Positions 11,955 to 22,896 are shown, counted from the first letter of the stretch. The stretch is DNA of 45,507 nucleotides from Alteromonas confluentis (GCF_001757105.1 NZ_MDHN01000031.1:1-45507); one strand, 5' to 3'. The notes: generated from the letters alone by a model not told the origin. Translations and numbers: made by a program.

Positions 11955-14327
11955 TTATCCGTGTTTTTCTGCCAGGTATAACCAGGTTTCTACTACAGTA
12001 TCTGGGTTCAGAGACACAGAATCGATACCTTCGTCTACCAACCACGCAGCAAAATCTTCATGGTCAGACGGACCTTGACCACAAATACCTACGTATTTGC
12101 CACGTGCTTTCGCTGCGCGGATTGCCATAGAGAGCAAAGCTTTAACGGCAGGGTCACGCTCGTCGAACAGATGCGCAATCAGGCCAGAGTCACGGTCTAG
12201 ACCTAACGCTAACTGGGTCATGTCGTTTGAACCGATAGAGAACCCGTCAAAGATATCGAGGAACTGATCGGCCAGCAGCGCATTAGATGGCAGTTCACAC
12301 ATCATAATAACGCGCAGGCCATTGTCGCCCTGCTTAAGGCCATTCTCTGCCAGAATATCAATAACCTGACGACCTTCTTCTAAAGTACGTACAAATGGGA
12401 TCATGATTTCTACGTTCGTCAGCCCCATCACATTACGTACACGCTTAATGGCTTCACATTCCAGCGCAAAGCAGTCGCGGAAATCTTCTGACACATAACG
12501 GCTTGCACCACGGAAGCCCAGCATCGGGTTCTCTTCGTCCGGCTCGTACTGATAACCACCGACCAGGTTGAAGTATTCGTTAGACTTAAAGTCTGACATA
12601 CGAACAATGACTTTCTTCGGCGAGAATGCCGCACCGATGCTGGCGATGCCTTCAACCAGTTTCTGAATGTAGAATTCGCGAGGCGACGCATAACCCGCAA
12701 TCATTTCACTGATTTCTTCTTTCAGCTCTTCTGGCTGTGTGTCGAAATTCAGCAGTGCTTTTGGATGCACACCAATCATGCGGTTAATAATGAATTCCAG
12801 ACGGGCCAGACCCACACCTGCGCTTGGCAGACGAGCAAAATCGAAGGCGCGATCTGGGTTACCCACGTTCATCATCACTTTCAGCGGCAGATCAGGCATT
12901 GAATCAATGCGCGAAGTTACTACGTCAAACTCCAGTTCAGAGCTGTAAATGTAGCCCGTGTCACCTTCTGCGCAGGATACAGTAACTTTATCGCCTGTCG
13001 CGATGGAATCGGTGGCGTTACCGCAACCAACAACAGCAGGAATACCCAATTCACGGGCGATAATGGCTGCGTGACAAGTACGGCCACCACGATTGGTTAC
13101 AATCGCAGACGCCTTCTTCATGATGGGTTCCCAATCTGGGTCGGTCATGTCTGTAACCAGCACGTCACCCGGCATAATTTTGTCCATTTCTTCAATGGAT
13201 GCAAGTACCTTAGCTTCACCAGCCCCGATCTTATGACCAATTGCACGACCTTCACAAACGATGCTGCTCTTGTCTTTGAGCTGGAATCGCTCGATGGTTT
13301 GGCTATCTTCACGGCTACGCACGGTTTCGGGACGGGCTTGTACGATGTACAGCTTACCGTCAACACCATCTTTCGCCCATTCAATGTCCATTGGACGTTG
13401 ATAATGCTTCTCGATGATAACCGCTTGTTTTGCCAGTTCTTGTACTTCGTCGTCGGTCAGTGAGAAGGTCAGTGAATCTTGCTGTTCAATATCAACAATG
13501 GAGACCTGCTTACCATGAGACAAATCTTCTGAGTAAATCATCTTGGTCAGCTTGCTACCCAGATTACGACGCAAAATAGCCGGTTTGCCATTCGCCAGGG
13601 TTGGCTTGTGTACGTAGAATTCGTCAGGGTTTACTGCGCCCTGTACCACCATTTCACCCAGACCGAATGAGCTGGTTACAAATACCACATCGTCGAAACC
13701 GGATTCGGTATCGATGGTGAACATAACACCTGAAGAAGCGATATCACTGCGTACCATGCGCTGAACGCCCGCAGACAACGCTACGCCTTTATGGTCGTAA
13801 CCTTGGTGTACACGGTAAGAAATAGCGCGATCGTTAAACAGAGAGGCGTATACGTGCTTAATCGCAACCATTACCGCATCGTAGCCTTTCACATTGAGGA
13901 ATGTTTCCTGCTGACCCGCAAATGAAGCGTCAGGCATATCTTCTGCTGTGGCAGACGAACGAACAGCGAAAGAAGCCGCGTCGCCCGCATCGCCCTGCAG
14001 GGTTTCAAACGCGTCACGGATCGCATTTTCCAGCGCAGGCTGGAATGGCGTATCGATGATCCACTGACGGATATTCTTACCGGCTTCTGCCAGTGCGGTG
14101 ACGTTATCTACGTCAAGGCTGTCCAGGACTTCGTGGATCCGTGCTTCCAGACCACTTTGTTCAAGGAACTCGTTAAATGCATCAGATGTCGTGGCAAAAC
14201 CGCCCGGTACCTGAACACCGGCATTTGCCAGGTTAGAAATCATTTCACCTAACGACGCATTCTTGCCGCCTACGCGACCCACATCATGCATCCCCAACTC
14301 TTGGTACCAAAGTACGTATTCTTGCAC
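11955..14327 (-). CDS. ppsA: Phosphoenolpyruvate synthase
   Basis: PpsA makes phosphoenolpyruvate from pyruvate and ATP (giving AMP and phosphate), the entry to gluconeogenesis from pyruvate or lactate. The order is an N-terminal ATP-binding domain, the phosphohistidine domain with [19 protein letters not shown], and the C-terminal PEP-binding barrel with [17 protein letters not shown]. The frame opens 27 codons further upstream, but I take GTG at 14327: GGAGG lies 8 nt before it, and the resulting 790 residues beginning V-Q-E-Y-V-L-W-Y match the E. coli enzyme (792). Its kinase/phosphorylase ppsR is divergent. Lactate use genes at 28 kb would feed this step. Confidence 0.97.
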   Translation of the reverse strand: MQEYVLWYQELGMHDVGRVGGKNASLGEMISNLANAGVQVPGGFATTSDAFNEFLEQSGLEARIHEVLDSLDVDNVTALAEAGKNIRQWIIDTPFQPALENAIRDAFETLQGDAGDAASFAVRSSATAEDMPDASFAGQQETFLNVKGYDAVMVAIKHVYASLFNDRAISYRVHQGYDHKGVALSAGVQRMVRSDIASSGVMFTIDTESGFDDVVFVTSSFGLGEMVVQGAVNPDEFYVHKPTLANGKPAILRRNLGSKLTKMIYSEDLSHGKQVSIVDIEQQDSLTFSLTDDEVQELAKQAVIIEKHYQRPMDIEWAKDGVDGKLYIVQARPETVRSREDSQTIERFQLKDKSSIVCEGRAIGHKIGAGEAKVLASIEEMDKIMPGDVLVTDMTDPDWEPIMKKASAIVTNRGGRTCHAAIIARELGIPAVVGCGNATDSIATGDKVTVSCAEGDTGYIYSSELEFDVVTSRIDSMPDLPLKVMMNVGNPDRAFDFARLPSAGVGLARLEFIINRMIGVHPKALLNFDTQPEELKEEISEMIAGYASPREFYIQKLVEGIASIGAAFSPKKVIVRMSDFKSNEYFNLVGGYQYEPDEENPMLGFRGASRYVSEDFRDCFALECEAIKRVRNVMGLTNVEIMIPFVRTLEEGRQVIDILAENGLKQGDNGLRVIMMCELPSNALLADQFLDIFDGFSIGSNDMTQLALGLDRDSGLIAHLFDERDPAVKALLSMAIRAAKARGKYVGICGQGPSDHEDFAAWLVDEGIDSVSLNPDTVVETWLYLAEKHG

Positions 14328-14520
14328 GGCCAAAGCCTCCAGCTTTATTAAACTTGTGAGATCCGCTTTACTACGGACCATCGCGATAAACGCCGAGGAT
14401 ACTGCCACCCTGAATAATGCAGACTAGCTTTTCGACAGATTCATCATAGAATGGTGAAAAATTGAAAGTAAAATCTTTCTGTATCTCGTAATAAAATTAC
14501 AACAATGTTAAGGAATTGTT

Positions 14521-15333
14521 TTGCGCACCGCATACTACATTTCTGATGGTACAGCCATCACTGCAGAGGTCTTCGGCCACGCCCTGCTGTCTCTGTTCCC
14601 TATACAGTTTAATCACACCACAATTCCGTTCGTTGAAACTGAGGAACAGGCTTACAAGGTTCTTGAAAAAATATCTGAAAGTTTTCAAGATACCGGAGAG
14701 AGACCGCTCGTTTTTTATACAATTGTGAATGTCGATGTGCGCAAAATTATCGCCAGATCAGTTGGAATTAATTATAATTTTCTCGATCAATTCGTTGCGC
14801 CACTGGAAAAAGTACTCGGTGTACCCTCGAAACCGGAAAAACATCGTACCCACAGTATTCATGAAAAAACGTATGATATACGTATTGAAGCGGTTAATTA
14901 CGCGCTAGCGAACGACGATGGCTCTAACATCAAAAACTATGAAGAAGCCGATATTATTCTAGTCGGCGTTTCTCGCTCAGGAAAAACCCCGACCAGTTTG
15001 TATCTGGCCCTTCAGTATGGCATTAAAGCGGCCAACTACCCCTTTACCGAAGAAGACATGGGCGACATGCTGAAGATGCCCATTGCGCTAAGAGGCTTCA
15101 AAAACAAATTGTTCGGCCTGACTATTCAACCTGAACGATTAAGCCAAATACGCTCTGAACGCCGGGCTAACAGTCGTTATGCGTCGATAAAACAATGTCG
15201 AATGGAATTGCGCGAGGTTGAAAACCTCTATCGCAGAGAAAAAATTCCGTTTTTGAACTCTACCCATTTCTCTATTGAGGAAATTTCGGCGAAGATCCTG
15301 GCTGAAACCGGTCTTCAGCGACGTAAATACTAA
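14521..15333 (+). CDS. ppsR: PEP synthase regulatory protein (kinase/pyrophosphorylase)
   Basis: A 270-residue protein of the former DUF299 family. It inactivates PpsA by ADP-dependent phosphorylation of a threonine and reactivates it by phosphate-dependent removal. The nucleotide loop GVSRSGKTPTSLYLA is clear in the middle. The start is TTG at 14521 (MRTAYYISDGTAITAE), preceded by AAGGAAT; no ATG gives the conserved N terminus. It is divergent from ppsA, the usual arrangement. Confidence 0.94.
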   Translation: MRTAYYISDGTAITAEVFGHALLSLFPIQFNHTTIPFVETEEQAYKVLEKISESFQDTGERPLVFYTIVNVDVRKIIARSVGINYNFLDQFVAPLEKVLGVPSKPEKHRTHSIHEKTYDIRIEAVNYALANDDGSNIKNYEEADIILVGVSRSGKTPTSLYLALQYGIKAANYPFTEEDMGDMLKMPIALRGFKNKLFGLTIQPERLSQIRSERRANSRYASIKQCRMELREVENLYRREKIPFLNSTHFSIEEISAKILAETGLQRRKY

Positions 15334-15336
15334 ATC

Positions 15337-15364
15337 AAAACGGGCGCCTGTTGCGCCCGTTTTT
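15337..15364. terminator. Bidirectional terminator after ppsR
   Basis: AAAACGGGCGC (15337-15347) pairs with GCGCCCGTTTT (15353-15363) around CTGTT. A and T runs on the two sides serve ppsR and the converging sulfotransferase gene, whose stop codon begins at 15364. Confidence 0.88.
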
Positions 15365-17328
15365 CATATCTGTAATGCCTGTTTCAGTGGCGAGAGATAT
15401 TCACTGAACCCTTCCCACTGGGTCATACCGCTGCGATAGATAGGTTGACGAACCTGCTCTGAACTCGGCGTTTTAATTACCCGCTTTGTTTGGTAGAAAT
15501 CCACACAAGCCTGCTCGAACGGCAAGCCACAGAAATCCAGAATGCGCTTAACCTCGCCTTCTAAGTCGTTTATCACATTTTCATGCTGCACAGTGAGGAT
15601 CTGCCCTGGTAACACCGACTGCCAATGGGCCATCAGCTTTTCATACGCACGGTAATAACGGCCAATATCCTCAAGTGCGTAACTGAACTCCTGTCCATCA
15701 GCAAATAACTGCTTAAAGCCACTGAAACAACACGCCATGGGATCGCGTCGCGCATCAATAATTTTGGCTTTCGGCAAAATGCGTTTGATAAGTCCGATGT
15801 GGACGAAGTTATTTGGCATTTTATCAATGAAAAACGGGGCGCCCTGACGATACGCCTGGGTTTGTTGAATATATTGTTCACCCAGTTTTGCACATTGTTC
15901 GTCGGTGAGATCGGTCAGATTATGCGGATACGCCTTTTGCTGCTGACTCAGCCCAGACGCAATACCGAGAATATCATGCAGCTCCATCGTGCCATCAACC
16001 ATAGAATGGGAGGCCAGGATTTGTTCCAGCAATGTTGAACCTGCCCGTGGCAAACCTACAATAAAAATAGGATCAGGTGCCTGACAGCCCACATTTTCTG
16101 CTTTATCGGCAAACAATTCGGCGGTACAGGCTTGCGCTTGTTCAGTTAGCGCGCGCTCGGTTCGGGAAATATCGAAATTCAGCGTTTTGTTTTTCAGGCT
16201 ATTGCCTTGCTGATAAAAGTGAAATGCCTGCTGAAACTGCTTTACATCTTCATAGGCTTTACCCAAAGCAAAACAAACATGAATTTTATCGTCAAGGCTA
16301 GTTGAATCGTCGCTCACCAAAGCCTGCATCTGCGACACCATGCTTTCTGTAAAGCGATAGGTTTTTGTATTCGCGAGACTCCAATAAGCGTCACCATAAT
16401 CAGCCGCAATGTGTACCGCTTTTTCATACGCATTTATCGCATCGTCTGTTTGCCCCTGGGCTTTAAGAGCATGGCCATACTGTACCCACAAACCATGACG
16501 CTGCGCGTTCTGGCTAAGTAAATCCTGATACAACGCCAGTGCTTCATCCAGTTCCCCTACGCCCACTAATGCAAAAGCCAGTGTAATTTTAGCTTGTGCA
16601 TTATCAGGGTTGTCAGCAACACGCTTTCTTGCCAGTTTGGCTGCGACAGGAAACTTACCCAGCTTGTTCAATAAACTCTGATAGGCAACCAATGCAGGTT
16701 CGTTTTTGGGATACAATGCGACACAGCTTTCCAGCAAAAACTCGGCATCGTGATAGACCTTCAACTGCAACCCAATTTCCGCCAACAGCATCATGGCATC
16801 AGGATGATGTTTATTCGCCTGTAAATAGCTGCGACATACCTGCTCGGCTTTATGTAACTGACCTTCGTGCAACAGATCCATGGCGCCAATTAATGGTTTG
16901 GGAAGTGCAGAAAGGTGCTGAATATGCTGTGAAGCGACATTAAGCGCCTGCTGGTTGCCGGTTTTGGTGTAAAACTGCACCAGTTCCCGCCAGGCAGGCA
17001 ACAATGTAGGGTTAAAGCGTGTGGCGCGATAAAACGCCGTTGCCATGTTGCGTTCATCCCCCAAAGCCTTCCAGCAGTAGCCCTGCTCCTGGAACCCGCG
17101 ACCGTAATCGGGAAAACGCTGAAGTAACTTATCTAAAGTGTGCAGCGCATCACGAGGTTGCTGCGCCATTCTTAATGCCACAGCGATAAGGTACAAACTT
17201 TCCTTTTCACTATTGCTGTCGCTACGGTCTGACAATATTTGATTACAGATCGAAATCGCCTGTTCAAATTGTGACTGCATGAGTGCTTTTTTCGCCTCAT
17301 TAAGACGAGATTGATTGGGGTCTGACAT
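15364..17328 (-). CDS. TPR-repeat sulfotransferase-family protein
   Basis: The 654-residue protein has about ten tetratricopeptide repeats in residues 1-380 and a C-terminal sulfotransferase domain. The PAPS-binding loop reads PIFIVGLPRAGSTLLEQILASH, with a later KMPNNF-x-H-I-GLI segment typical of the sulfotransfer_3 group. Such proteins may sulfate a protein or small acceptor held by the TPRs, but the substrate is unknown. I chose MSDPNQSRLNEAKKAL at 17328, 17 codons inside the open frame, because upstream codons run into the hairpin at 17371-17397. It follows a TonB-dependent receptor gene, a pairing I recall from other Alteromonadales and sphingomonads. Confidence 0.85.
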   Translation of the reverse strand: MSDPNQSRLNEAKKALMQSQFEQAISICNQILSDRSDSNSEKESLYLIAVALRMAQQPRDALHTLDKLLQRFPDYGRGFQEQGYCWKALGDERNMATAFYRATRFNPTLLPAWRELVQFYTKTGNQQALNVASQHIQHLSALPKPLIGAMDLLHEGQLHKAEQVCRSYLQANKHHPDAMMLLAEIGLQLKVYHDAEFLLESCVALYPKNEPALVAYQSLLNKLGKFPVAAKLARKRVADNPDNAQAKITLAFALVGVGELDEALALYQDLLSQNAQRHGLWVQYGHALKAQGQTDDAINAYEKAVHIAADYGDAYWSLANTKTYRFTESMVSQMQALVSDDSTSLDDKIHVCFALGKAYEDVKQFQQAFHFYQQGNSLKNKTLNFDISRTERALTEQAQACTAELFADKAENVGCQAPDPIFIVGLPRAGSTLLEQILASHSMVDGTMELHDILGIASGLSQQQKAYPHNLTDLTDEQCAKLGEQYIQQTQAYRQGAPFFIDKMPNNFVHIGLIKRILPKAKIIDARRDPMACCFSGFKQLFADGQEFSYALEDIGRYYRAYEKLMAHWQSVLPGQILTVQHENVINDLEGEVKRILDFCGLPFEQACVDFYQTKRVIKTPSSEQVRQPIYRSGMTQWEGFSEYLSPLKQALQI

Positions 17329-17370
17329 ACTTATCCAGAAAAGTGGCTCGCACTTTTGAAAAACAACAAA

Positions 17371-17397
17371 AAACGGCAAACACGAAGTTTGCCGTTT
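17371..17397 (-). terminator. Hairpin between the TonB receptor gene and the sulfotransferase gene
   Basis: AAACGGCAAAC (17371-17381) and GTTTGCCGTTT (17387-17397) form an 11-bp stem with loop ACGAA. On the minus strand a T-rich run follows, so most transcripts of the receptor gene should stop here and a fraction could continue into the sulfotransferase gene. Confidence 0.8.
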
Positions 17398-17439
17398 TAT
17401 CTTAACTCAATTCACGTTTACCGTGTGATTCCCCGTCGA

Positions 17440-20127
17440 TTAATAGTAATCGTAGGAAAGGCGGATACCAATGGTACGAGGACGATTGGTCACCACTTTT
17501 GGTGTGAATTGCTGGGTATCGATGTTTAAAATAGCATGCTCATCAAACACGTTGTCGATGTACAGCTCTGCTTTCCATTCATCGTTAGTAACACCCACAG
17601 CTAGATTGGCCAGTACGTAAGCTTCCTGAACATAACGGCCGCCACGGAAGGTTTCACCGTTGCTGTCGCTGTATGTCACACCTTCGTAAACATCGCCTTC
17701 GTCTTCAATTTTAAGACCAGAACCCGTACCGTAAATCAGTTGGGTGGCATCTTCCATCACGTAGGCATCCATTACCATGCCTGCCAGACGATCACCGGTG
17801 TAGCTCACAGAACCATTAACGTAACCACGCATGTCGCCTTCTATTTCAAAGAAGTAGCGAGCATTAATGTTACCCGAGAACGACGCGGAGTAAGGCAACT
17901 CAGAACCCACACCGGCAGAAATGCCTTCCAGCTCTGAATTCACGCTGGTAAGTTCAGTATCCAGTAAGCTGAATGCACCGCTGATGATAAGATCGTCGGC
18001 GGCAAGCCAGGTGATGTCGGCATCTAGACCACGGATTTCAGCATCACCCACGTTGTCGGTGAAAACCAGGAACGAGATATTGGTTGGATCAAAACGTGAC
18101 GTTTGCAGATCAGAAATTTCAGAGTAATACGCAGTGGCATTTACCCGCACCTGACCATCAAAGAAATCACCCTTCATACCAATTTCATAGTTATCCAGGG
18201 TGTCGGTTGTGGAATAAACCGGAATGCGGAAGTTTTCAAACTTGCCAGACTGATTGGTTGCCAGACCACCACCAACACGGTTAGTTACCGGCGGGCGGAA
18301 ACCTTCAGAATAGTTGGCAAACAACAGAATGTCGCGGTTTACCTTCCAGTCTAACGAGAATTTCCAGATAGTGTCGTCTACGCTAAGTACGCCGTCAGAA
18401 TCCAACAAGTCTACTTGCAATTGACCACTTTGAACCGCTTCATTAACCAGCGTCGGGTTAAGACCCACCGCAGCCAGTTCAGACTCATCCATGGTACCGA
18501 AAGCACGTATACGTCGTGATACGTCTACGGTACTGGTAGACCCTTTGTATTCATCATCAATTTGATACCAACGGGCACCAACACTCGCTGTGAGTGAATC
18601 CGTGATGTCGTACTCAAACTGACCAAATACCGCTACCTGCTCGATAGTATGGGTAATGTCGTTGATAAAACTGATGTCCGCCGGGAATGGTCCGCCGTCA
18701 CTATTAATGCCTTCATTGCCAACCAGAGTTCGCGCCATGTCAGGGAACAGTTCGGTGCTTGCGATGTTGAACTGCCCAACAGTGGCCACTTCCTGGTTAT
18801 CGTAGAACAGACCCGCAGTTACGCGCCATGGTGTATCCATGGTGGTATTGAAACGTAACTCGTGTGTAGAACGGGTTGACGTTGTGTCTTCGCGGAAGAA
18901 TTTAGTTGGGTCAAGACAGCGATCTTCGCTGGTATCATCCGATGCATTATAACTACACACGTAATACGCTGAGAAAAGGCCACCATTGGTGTAACCGGTA
19001 TAGTCTGCCAGGGTATCGATCTCACGATCTAAATAACCACCGGTGTAAACCATATCCAGCTTTTCCATTCGGCCTTCCAACGTCCAAGTTGTTAAACCGA
19101 ATTCATCGTTATTCTCTTCTGGTTGGAAACGGTTGGTCGAACTTTCGCCTTCCAGGTTAGGATCGTAGGCGAATACCCCTTCAGTTTCCAACGTTTGCTG
19201 GGTATGTTGAACCAGCAGATCCCAGTCTTCGTTAATGTGGTAAGACAAACCGAAACGGGCACCGGCATAAACGGCATCGTTAAAATCGTCTTCTACCAGA
19301 GAGTCGTTACGCGGTGAAACCACGTCAGCATCTTCTGGTGACGAGATTGCCGGGTTAGTGATGCGGTTTGCATCCATTTCCGCTGGATTAGTAAGCACAC
19401 CACCGGAAATACGGCTGATTACCTGAGCACTACCGATATAACCACCGTTGCCTGGATCGTTCAGGATATTATCAATCCAACCACCCTGACGGTCATTGTA
19501 TGCAGCAACACGTACAGCAAGGTCGTCGGTAAGCGGCATGTTGAAGTAAGCTTCAACCGCATTACTCATTTCACCGCCTTTGGTGAAACCAATGTTACTG
19601 TCGAAACCAACAGCAAAACCTGAATGATCGGGCTTCGCAGTAATCATTCGTACCGTACCGGCCTGCGAGCTGGCACCAAACAGCGTACCTTGAGGACCAG
19701 GCAACACTTCTACGCGCTGAATATCGGTTGCGTAAACATCGAGATTACGACCGGCCATGGAAACCGGTTGTTCATCTAAATAAAACGCCACGGAAGGCTG
19801 TAAAGCCTGTACCGAAGATAACATGATGTTCGACTGTGTGGTGGCAGCACCACGAATGTAAATCTCATTCATTCCAGGGCCGGTTCCCTGGAAAACCACG
19901 TTGGGTAAGAATTCAACGTAATCCTGGAAACTGTCTATTCCCAGGTTCTCAAGTGTTTCACCATTCAGAGCACTAACGGCAACGGGTACGTCCTGTATTG
20001 ATTCGGTGCGCTTCGTCGCTGTAACTTCAATCGTTTCCAGCTTAGCACCCGTGTTGGCTTCCTGCGCGAGTGTGGGGGTTGTTGCCAGAGCTGCCAGTAC
20101 GGCATAGCTTAATCTGGTTTTCTGCAT
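17440..20127 (-). CDS. TonB-dependent outer-membrane receptor
   Basis: An 895-residue outer-membrane active transporter powered by TonB/ExbBD. It has a signal peptide (MQKTRLSYAVLAALATTPTLAQ), a TonB-box-like ETIEVTATKR, a plug domain (about 45-165, including GPQGTLFGASSQAGTVRMIT) and a beta-barrel with C-terminal YEGVTYSD...GIRLSYDYY ending in aromatic residues. It belongs to the large group with iron-complex or carbohydrate-type substrates; the ligand cannot be read from sequence. GAGGAA precedes the ATG. The neighbouring sulfotransferase and the divergent BCCT gene are the only clues to its role. Confidence 0.93.
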   Translation of the reverse strand: MQKTRLSYAVLAALATTPTLAQEANTGAKLETIEVTATKRTESIQDVPVAVSALNGETLENLGIDSFQDYVEFLPNVVFQGTGPGMNEIYIRGAATTQSNIMLSSVQALQPSVAFYLDEQPVSMAGRNLDVYATDIQRVEVLPGPQGTLFGASSQAGTVRMITAKPDHSGFAVGFDSNIGFTKGGEMSNAVEAYFNMPLTDDLAVRVAAYNDRQGGWIDNILNDPGNGGYIGSAQVISRISGGVLTNPAEMDANRITNPAISSPEDADVVSPRNDSLVEDDFNDAVYAGARFGLSYHINEDWDLLVQHTQQTLETEGVFAYDPNLEGESSTNRFQPEENNDEFGLTTWTLEGRMEKLDMVYTGGYLDREIDTLADYTGYTNGGLFSAYYVCSYNASDDTSEDRCLDPTKFFREDTTSTRSTHELRFNTTMDTPWRVTAGLFYDNQEVATVGQFNIASTELFPDMARTLVGNEGINSDGGPFPADISFINDITHTIEQVAVFGQFEYDITDSLTASVGARWYQIDDEYKGSTSTVDVSRRIRAFGTMDESELAAVGLNPTLVNEAVQSGQLQVDLLDSDGVLSVDDTIWKFSLDWKVNRDILLFANYSEGFRPPVTNRVGGGLATNQSGKFENFRIPVYSTTDTLDNYEIGMKGDFFDGQVRVNATAYYSEISDLQTSRFDPTNISFLVFTDNVGDAEIRGLDADITWLAADDLIISGAFSLLDTELTSVNSELEGISAGVGSELPYSASFSGNINARYFFEIEGDMRGYVNGSVSYTGDRLAGMVMDAYVMEDATQLIYGTGSGLKIEDEGDVYEGVTYSDSNGETFRGGRYVQEAYVLANLAVGVTNDEWKAELYIDNVFDEHAILNIDTQQFTPKVVTNRPRTIGIRLSYDYY

Positions 20128-20434
20128 GTGTTCCTCAACTTTTCTCGGAGTGATTATATTTATAATTTACCTACTCTACCGACCATTTATTTACGTTCGG
20201 CGAACCGTTATACTTCATTACTAATTATTTAGCTCACTAAAAGGCATGAGTCTTATTGGTATTTATTGGCTATTTTCAGTAATTACCTTTATATGATTGC
20301 TTTGTTCACGCACAAAATCAAGTTGAACACTAATTATTACAACTATACTCAAATATTATTATAACTAATCGGTTCCGCAAAAAGAGACGTAACCAACGAC
20401 ATTACAGAGGTAGTAGAAAATTAAAGGAAACGCA
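20128..20434. promoter_or_regulatory. Divergent promoter region of the TonB receptor and BCCT genes
   Basis: An AT-rich 307-bp region that must hold both promoters. A palindrome GTTCG-G-CGAAC at 20195-20205 lies about 70 bp upstream of the receptor start and could be an operator, perhaps for the MarR protein at 22423; that is a guess. AAAGGAAA precedes the BCCT start. No gene is visible. Confidence 0.45.
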
Positions 20435-22396
20435 GTGACAGAAAACACAGCATCGTCTGGCATGCTTAATAAGAAAGTATTTGTTCCCTCTTCAGCGGCC
20501 ATTTTGTTGCTGCTGATTTATGCGGCATCTAACCCAGAGCAAGCCAATACCTTCTTCCAATCATTACAAACCACGGTGACACAAAATGGTGGCTGGTTTT
20601 ACATTCTTACCGTAGCCATCATCTTATTAACGGTGGTGATTTTAGGTTTCTCCCGTTACGGAGACATCCGTCTGGGTCCTGATCATGCCACCCCGCAATT
20701 CAGCAAATTCACCTGGTTGTCCATGTTGTTTGCTGCTGGAATGGGTATCGGTCTGATGTTCTTTGGTGTTGCCGAACCCATCATGCATTTCCTTGCTCCG
20801 CCTACCGCCGATCCCGGCAGTGTTGAGGCAGTTAAAGAGGCAATGAAAACCACCTTCTTCCACTGGGGTATTCATCCCTGGGCAATTTACGCGGCCGTGG
20901 CACTGGTTTTAGGTTATTTTGCCTACCGTCATCAATTGCCACTGACGTTGCGCTCTGCACTTTACCCGCTTATTGGCGATCGAATTTATGGCTGGCCCGG
21001 TCATCTGGTCGACATTTTTGCGGTAACGTCCACCATTTTTGGTGTATCGACTTCACTGGGTTTTGGTGCAGCACAGATCAATGCTGGTCTTTCTTATGTG
21101 TTTGGCATTCCCACCTCCACCAATGTGCAAATCGCGCTCATGGCCGGTGTAGTTGCCATCGCCATTGTGTCGGTAACCACTGGGCTGGATAAAGGCATTC
21201 GTCGTTTATCAGAAGCCAACATGTTGTTGGCTGTGGCATTGCTGTTATTCGTGTTGGTGTTGGGGCCTACTGTATTTCTGCTGCAAGCTTACATTCAGAA
21301 TGTGGGTGCCTACACGTCGGACATTGTGCGCAATACACTGAATCTGTTTGCTTATGCCAAAACAGACTGGATTGGTGGTTGGACTATCTTCTACTGGGGT
21401 TGGTGGTTGGCCTGGGCACCGTTTGTAGGTTTGTTCATCGCCCGTATTTCTTACGGCCGAACCATCCGGGAATTCGTAATCGGCGTACTGCTCATCCCCA
21501 CCGCGTTCACCTTGTTGTGGATGACCGTTTTCGGCAATACTGCAATCGACATGGTGCTAACGCAAGGTAATGAAGCGCTGGCGAACATGGTTGATGAAGA
21601 CACTGCCGTGGCCTTGTTTGTGTTCCTTGAAAACTTCCCTTTCCAATCTGTACTCACCTTGCTTGCGGTTTTGATGGTGGTAATTTTCTTTGTTACTTCA
21701 TGTGACTCCGGCGCCATGGTAGTTGACATGCTATGTTCTAACGGCAGAAACGACACCCCACTGTGGCAGCGAATTTACTGGGCAGTGACGGTAGGCGTGG
21801 TCGCCGCCACCTTACTTTATGCCGGTGGTCTCGGTGCACTGCAAACAATGACCATTGTTGCCGCATTGCCGTTTTCGATTATTTTACTGGTAGCCTTGTT
21901 TGGGTTAATGAAAGCGTTGCGAGTGGAATCGTACAAGCGGGAAAGTTTAGCCGCGACTGGCGTAAGTAACTTATCCGGTGACAACGACAAAAACTGGCGT
22001 TCGCGGTTAGAAAACATCGTGTCGTTTCCTAATCGTAAGGCAGTTAAGCGCTTTATGGACAAAACGGTTATGTCGGCGTTTAATGATGTAAAAATTGAAT
22101 TTGAAAAACTGAAATTTGAAGTCGAAATCGCTCAGCAAGATAAATCGCTGATGTTGACGTTGAAACTGAATGAACAGCCGGATTTTGTTTATTCTGTACA
22201 CTCTACGCCAACGGTGCAGCCTGACTTGAACGGCAAACTGGACACAGATAGTGACGAGACGTATTATCGCGCCGAAGTACACCTGTCTGAAGGTGGTCAG
22301 GACTACGACATCATGGGTTGGTCTACAACTGCGGTAATCAATGACGTAATTGATCAGTATCAGAAGCACCAGCATTTTTTACATCGTCTGGTCTGA
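20435..22396 (+). CDS. BCCT-family (betaine/carnitine/choline) transporter
   Basis: A 653-residue inner-membrane transporter, probably sodium- or proton-coupled, for quaternary ammonium compounds, with about 12 helices up to residue 490. The family core FYWGWWLAWAPFVGLFIARISYGRTIREF with its substrate-box tryptophans is present. The unwound-helix motif reads GMGIGLMFFGVAEP; Gly106 matches BetP Gly153 rather than the Asp of choline-type BetT, which favours glycine betaine. A long cytoplasmic C terminus (about 500-653) is like that of BetT proteins, where it serves osmosensing. The start is GTG after AAAGGAAA. A MarR gene follows by 26 bp. Confidence 0.9.
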   Translation: MTENTASSGMLNKKVFVPSSAAILLLLIYAASNPEQANTFFQSLQTTVTQNGGWFYILTVAIILLTVVILGFSRYGDIRLGPDHATPQFSKFTWLSMLFAAGMGIGLMFFGVAEPIMHFLAPPTADPGSVEAVKEAMKTTFFHWGIHPWAIYAAVALVLGYFAYRHQLPLTLRSALYPLIGDRIYGWPGHLVDIFAVTSTIFGVSTSLGFGAAQINAGLSYVFGIPTSTNVQIALMAGVVAIAIVSVTTGLDKGIRRLSEANMLLAVALLLFVLVLGPTVFLLQAYIQNVGAYTSDIVRNTLNLFAYAKTDWIGGWTIFYWGWWLAWAPFVGLFIARISYGRTIREFVIGVLLIPTAFTLLWMTVFGNTAIDMVLTQGNEALANMVDEDTAVALFVFLENFPFQSVLTLLAVLMVVIFFVTSCDSGAMVVDMLCSNGRNDTPLWQRIYWAVTVGVVAATLLYAGGLGALQTMTIVAALPFSIILLVALFGLMKALRVESYKRESLAATGVSNLSGDNDKNWRSRLENIVSFPNRKAVKRFMDKTVMSAFNDVKIEFEKLKFEVEIAQQDKSLMLTLKLNEQPDFVYSVHSTPTVQPDLNGKLDTDSDETYYRAEVHLSEGGQDYDIMGWSTTAVINDVIDQYQKHQHFLHRLV

Positions 22397-22422
22397 TAAT
22401 TTAGATATCTGTTAGGAAAGAA

Positions 22423-22896
22423 ATGAGAAAAGAAGAAGAACTGTTGGTGGCACTGCGTAAAGTTATCCGTGCCGTTGATTTACGCAGTAAACAGCTTAGC
22501 AAGGACGTAGGCCTGACGGGTCCGCAGTTACTGGTGTTACAAAACATTCAGGAGCATCCGGGTGTGATGGTGCGCGAAATCGCTGAAAGCATTAACCTGA
22601 GCCCGGCGACCATCACCAACATTCTGGATCGTATTGAAGCCAGAGAGTTGGTAACGCGCATTCGCAGTACCACCGATAAACGAAAAGTCGGTGTTTATCT
22701 TACCGAGAAAGGGGAAGCATCCCTGGAGAACGCGCCTCGTCCGTTGCAGGAACACTTCGTTGAGCGATTCAACAATATGAAAGATTGGGAACAAAGCCAG
22801 ATGGTTGCCACTATGCAGCGTATTGCGTCTATGATGGACGCTGAAAATATCGATGCATCGCCCTTTCTTGAAGTGGGCTCGTTGCGAGACCGCTAA
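22423..22896 (+). CDS. MarR-family transcriptional regulator
   Basis: A 157-residue winged-helix regulator. The recognition region [48 protein letters not shown] is typical of MarR. It is probably co-transcribed with the BCCT gene (26-bp gap) and may control it and the divergent receptor gene. Its ligand is unknown. It ends tail-to-tail with rnfH, the two stop regions sharing 22893-22896. Confidence 0.9.
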   Translation: MRKEEELLVALRKVIRAVDLRSKQLSKDVGLTGPQLLVLQNIQEHPGVMVREIAESINLSPATITNILDRIEARELVTRIRSTTDKRKVGVYLTEKGEASLENAPRPLQEHFVERFNNMKDWEQSQMVATMQRIASMMDAENIDASPFLEVGSLRDR

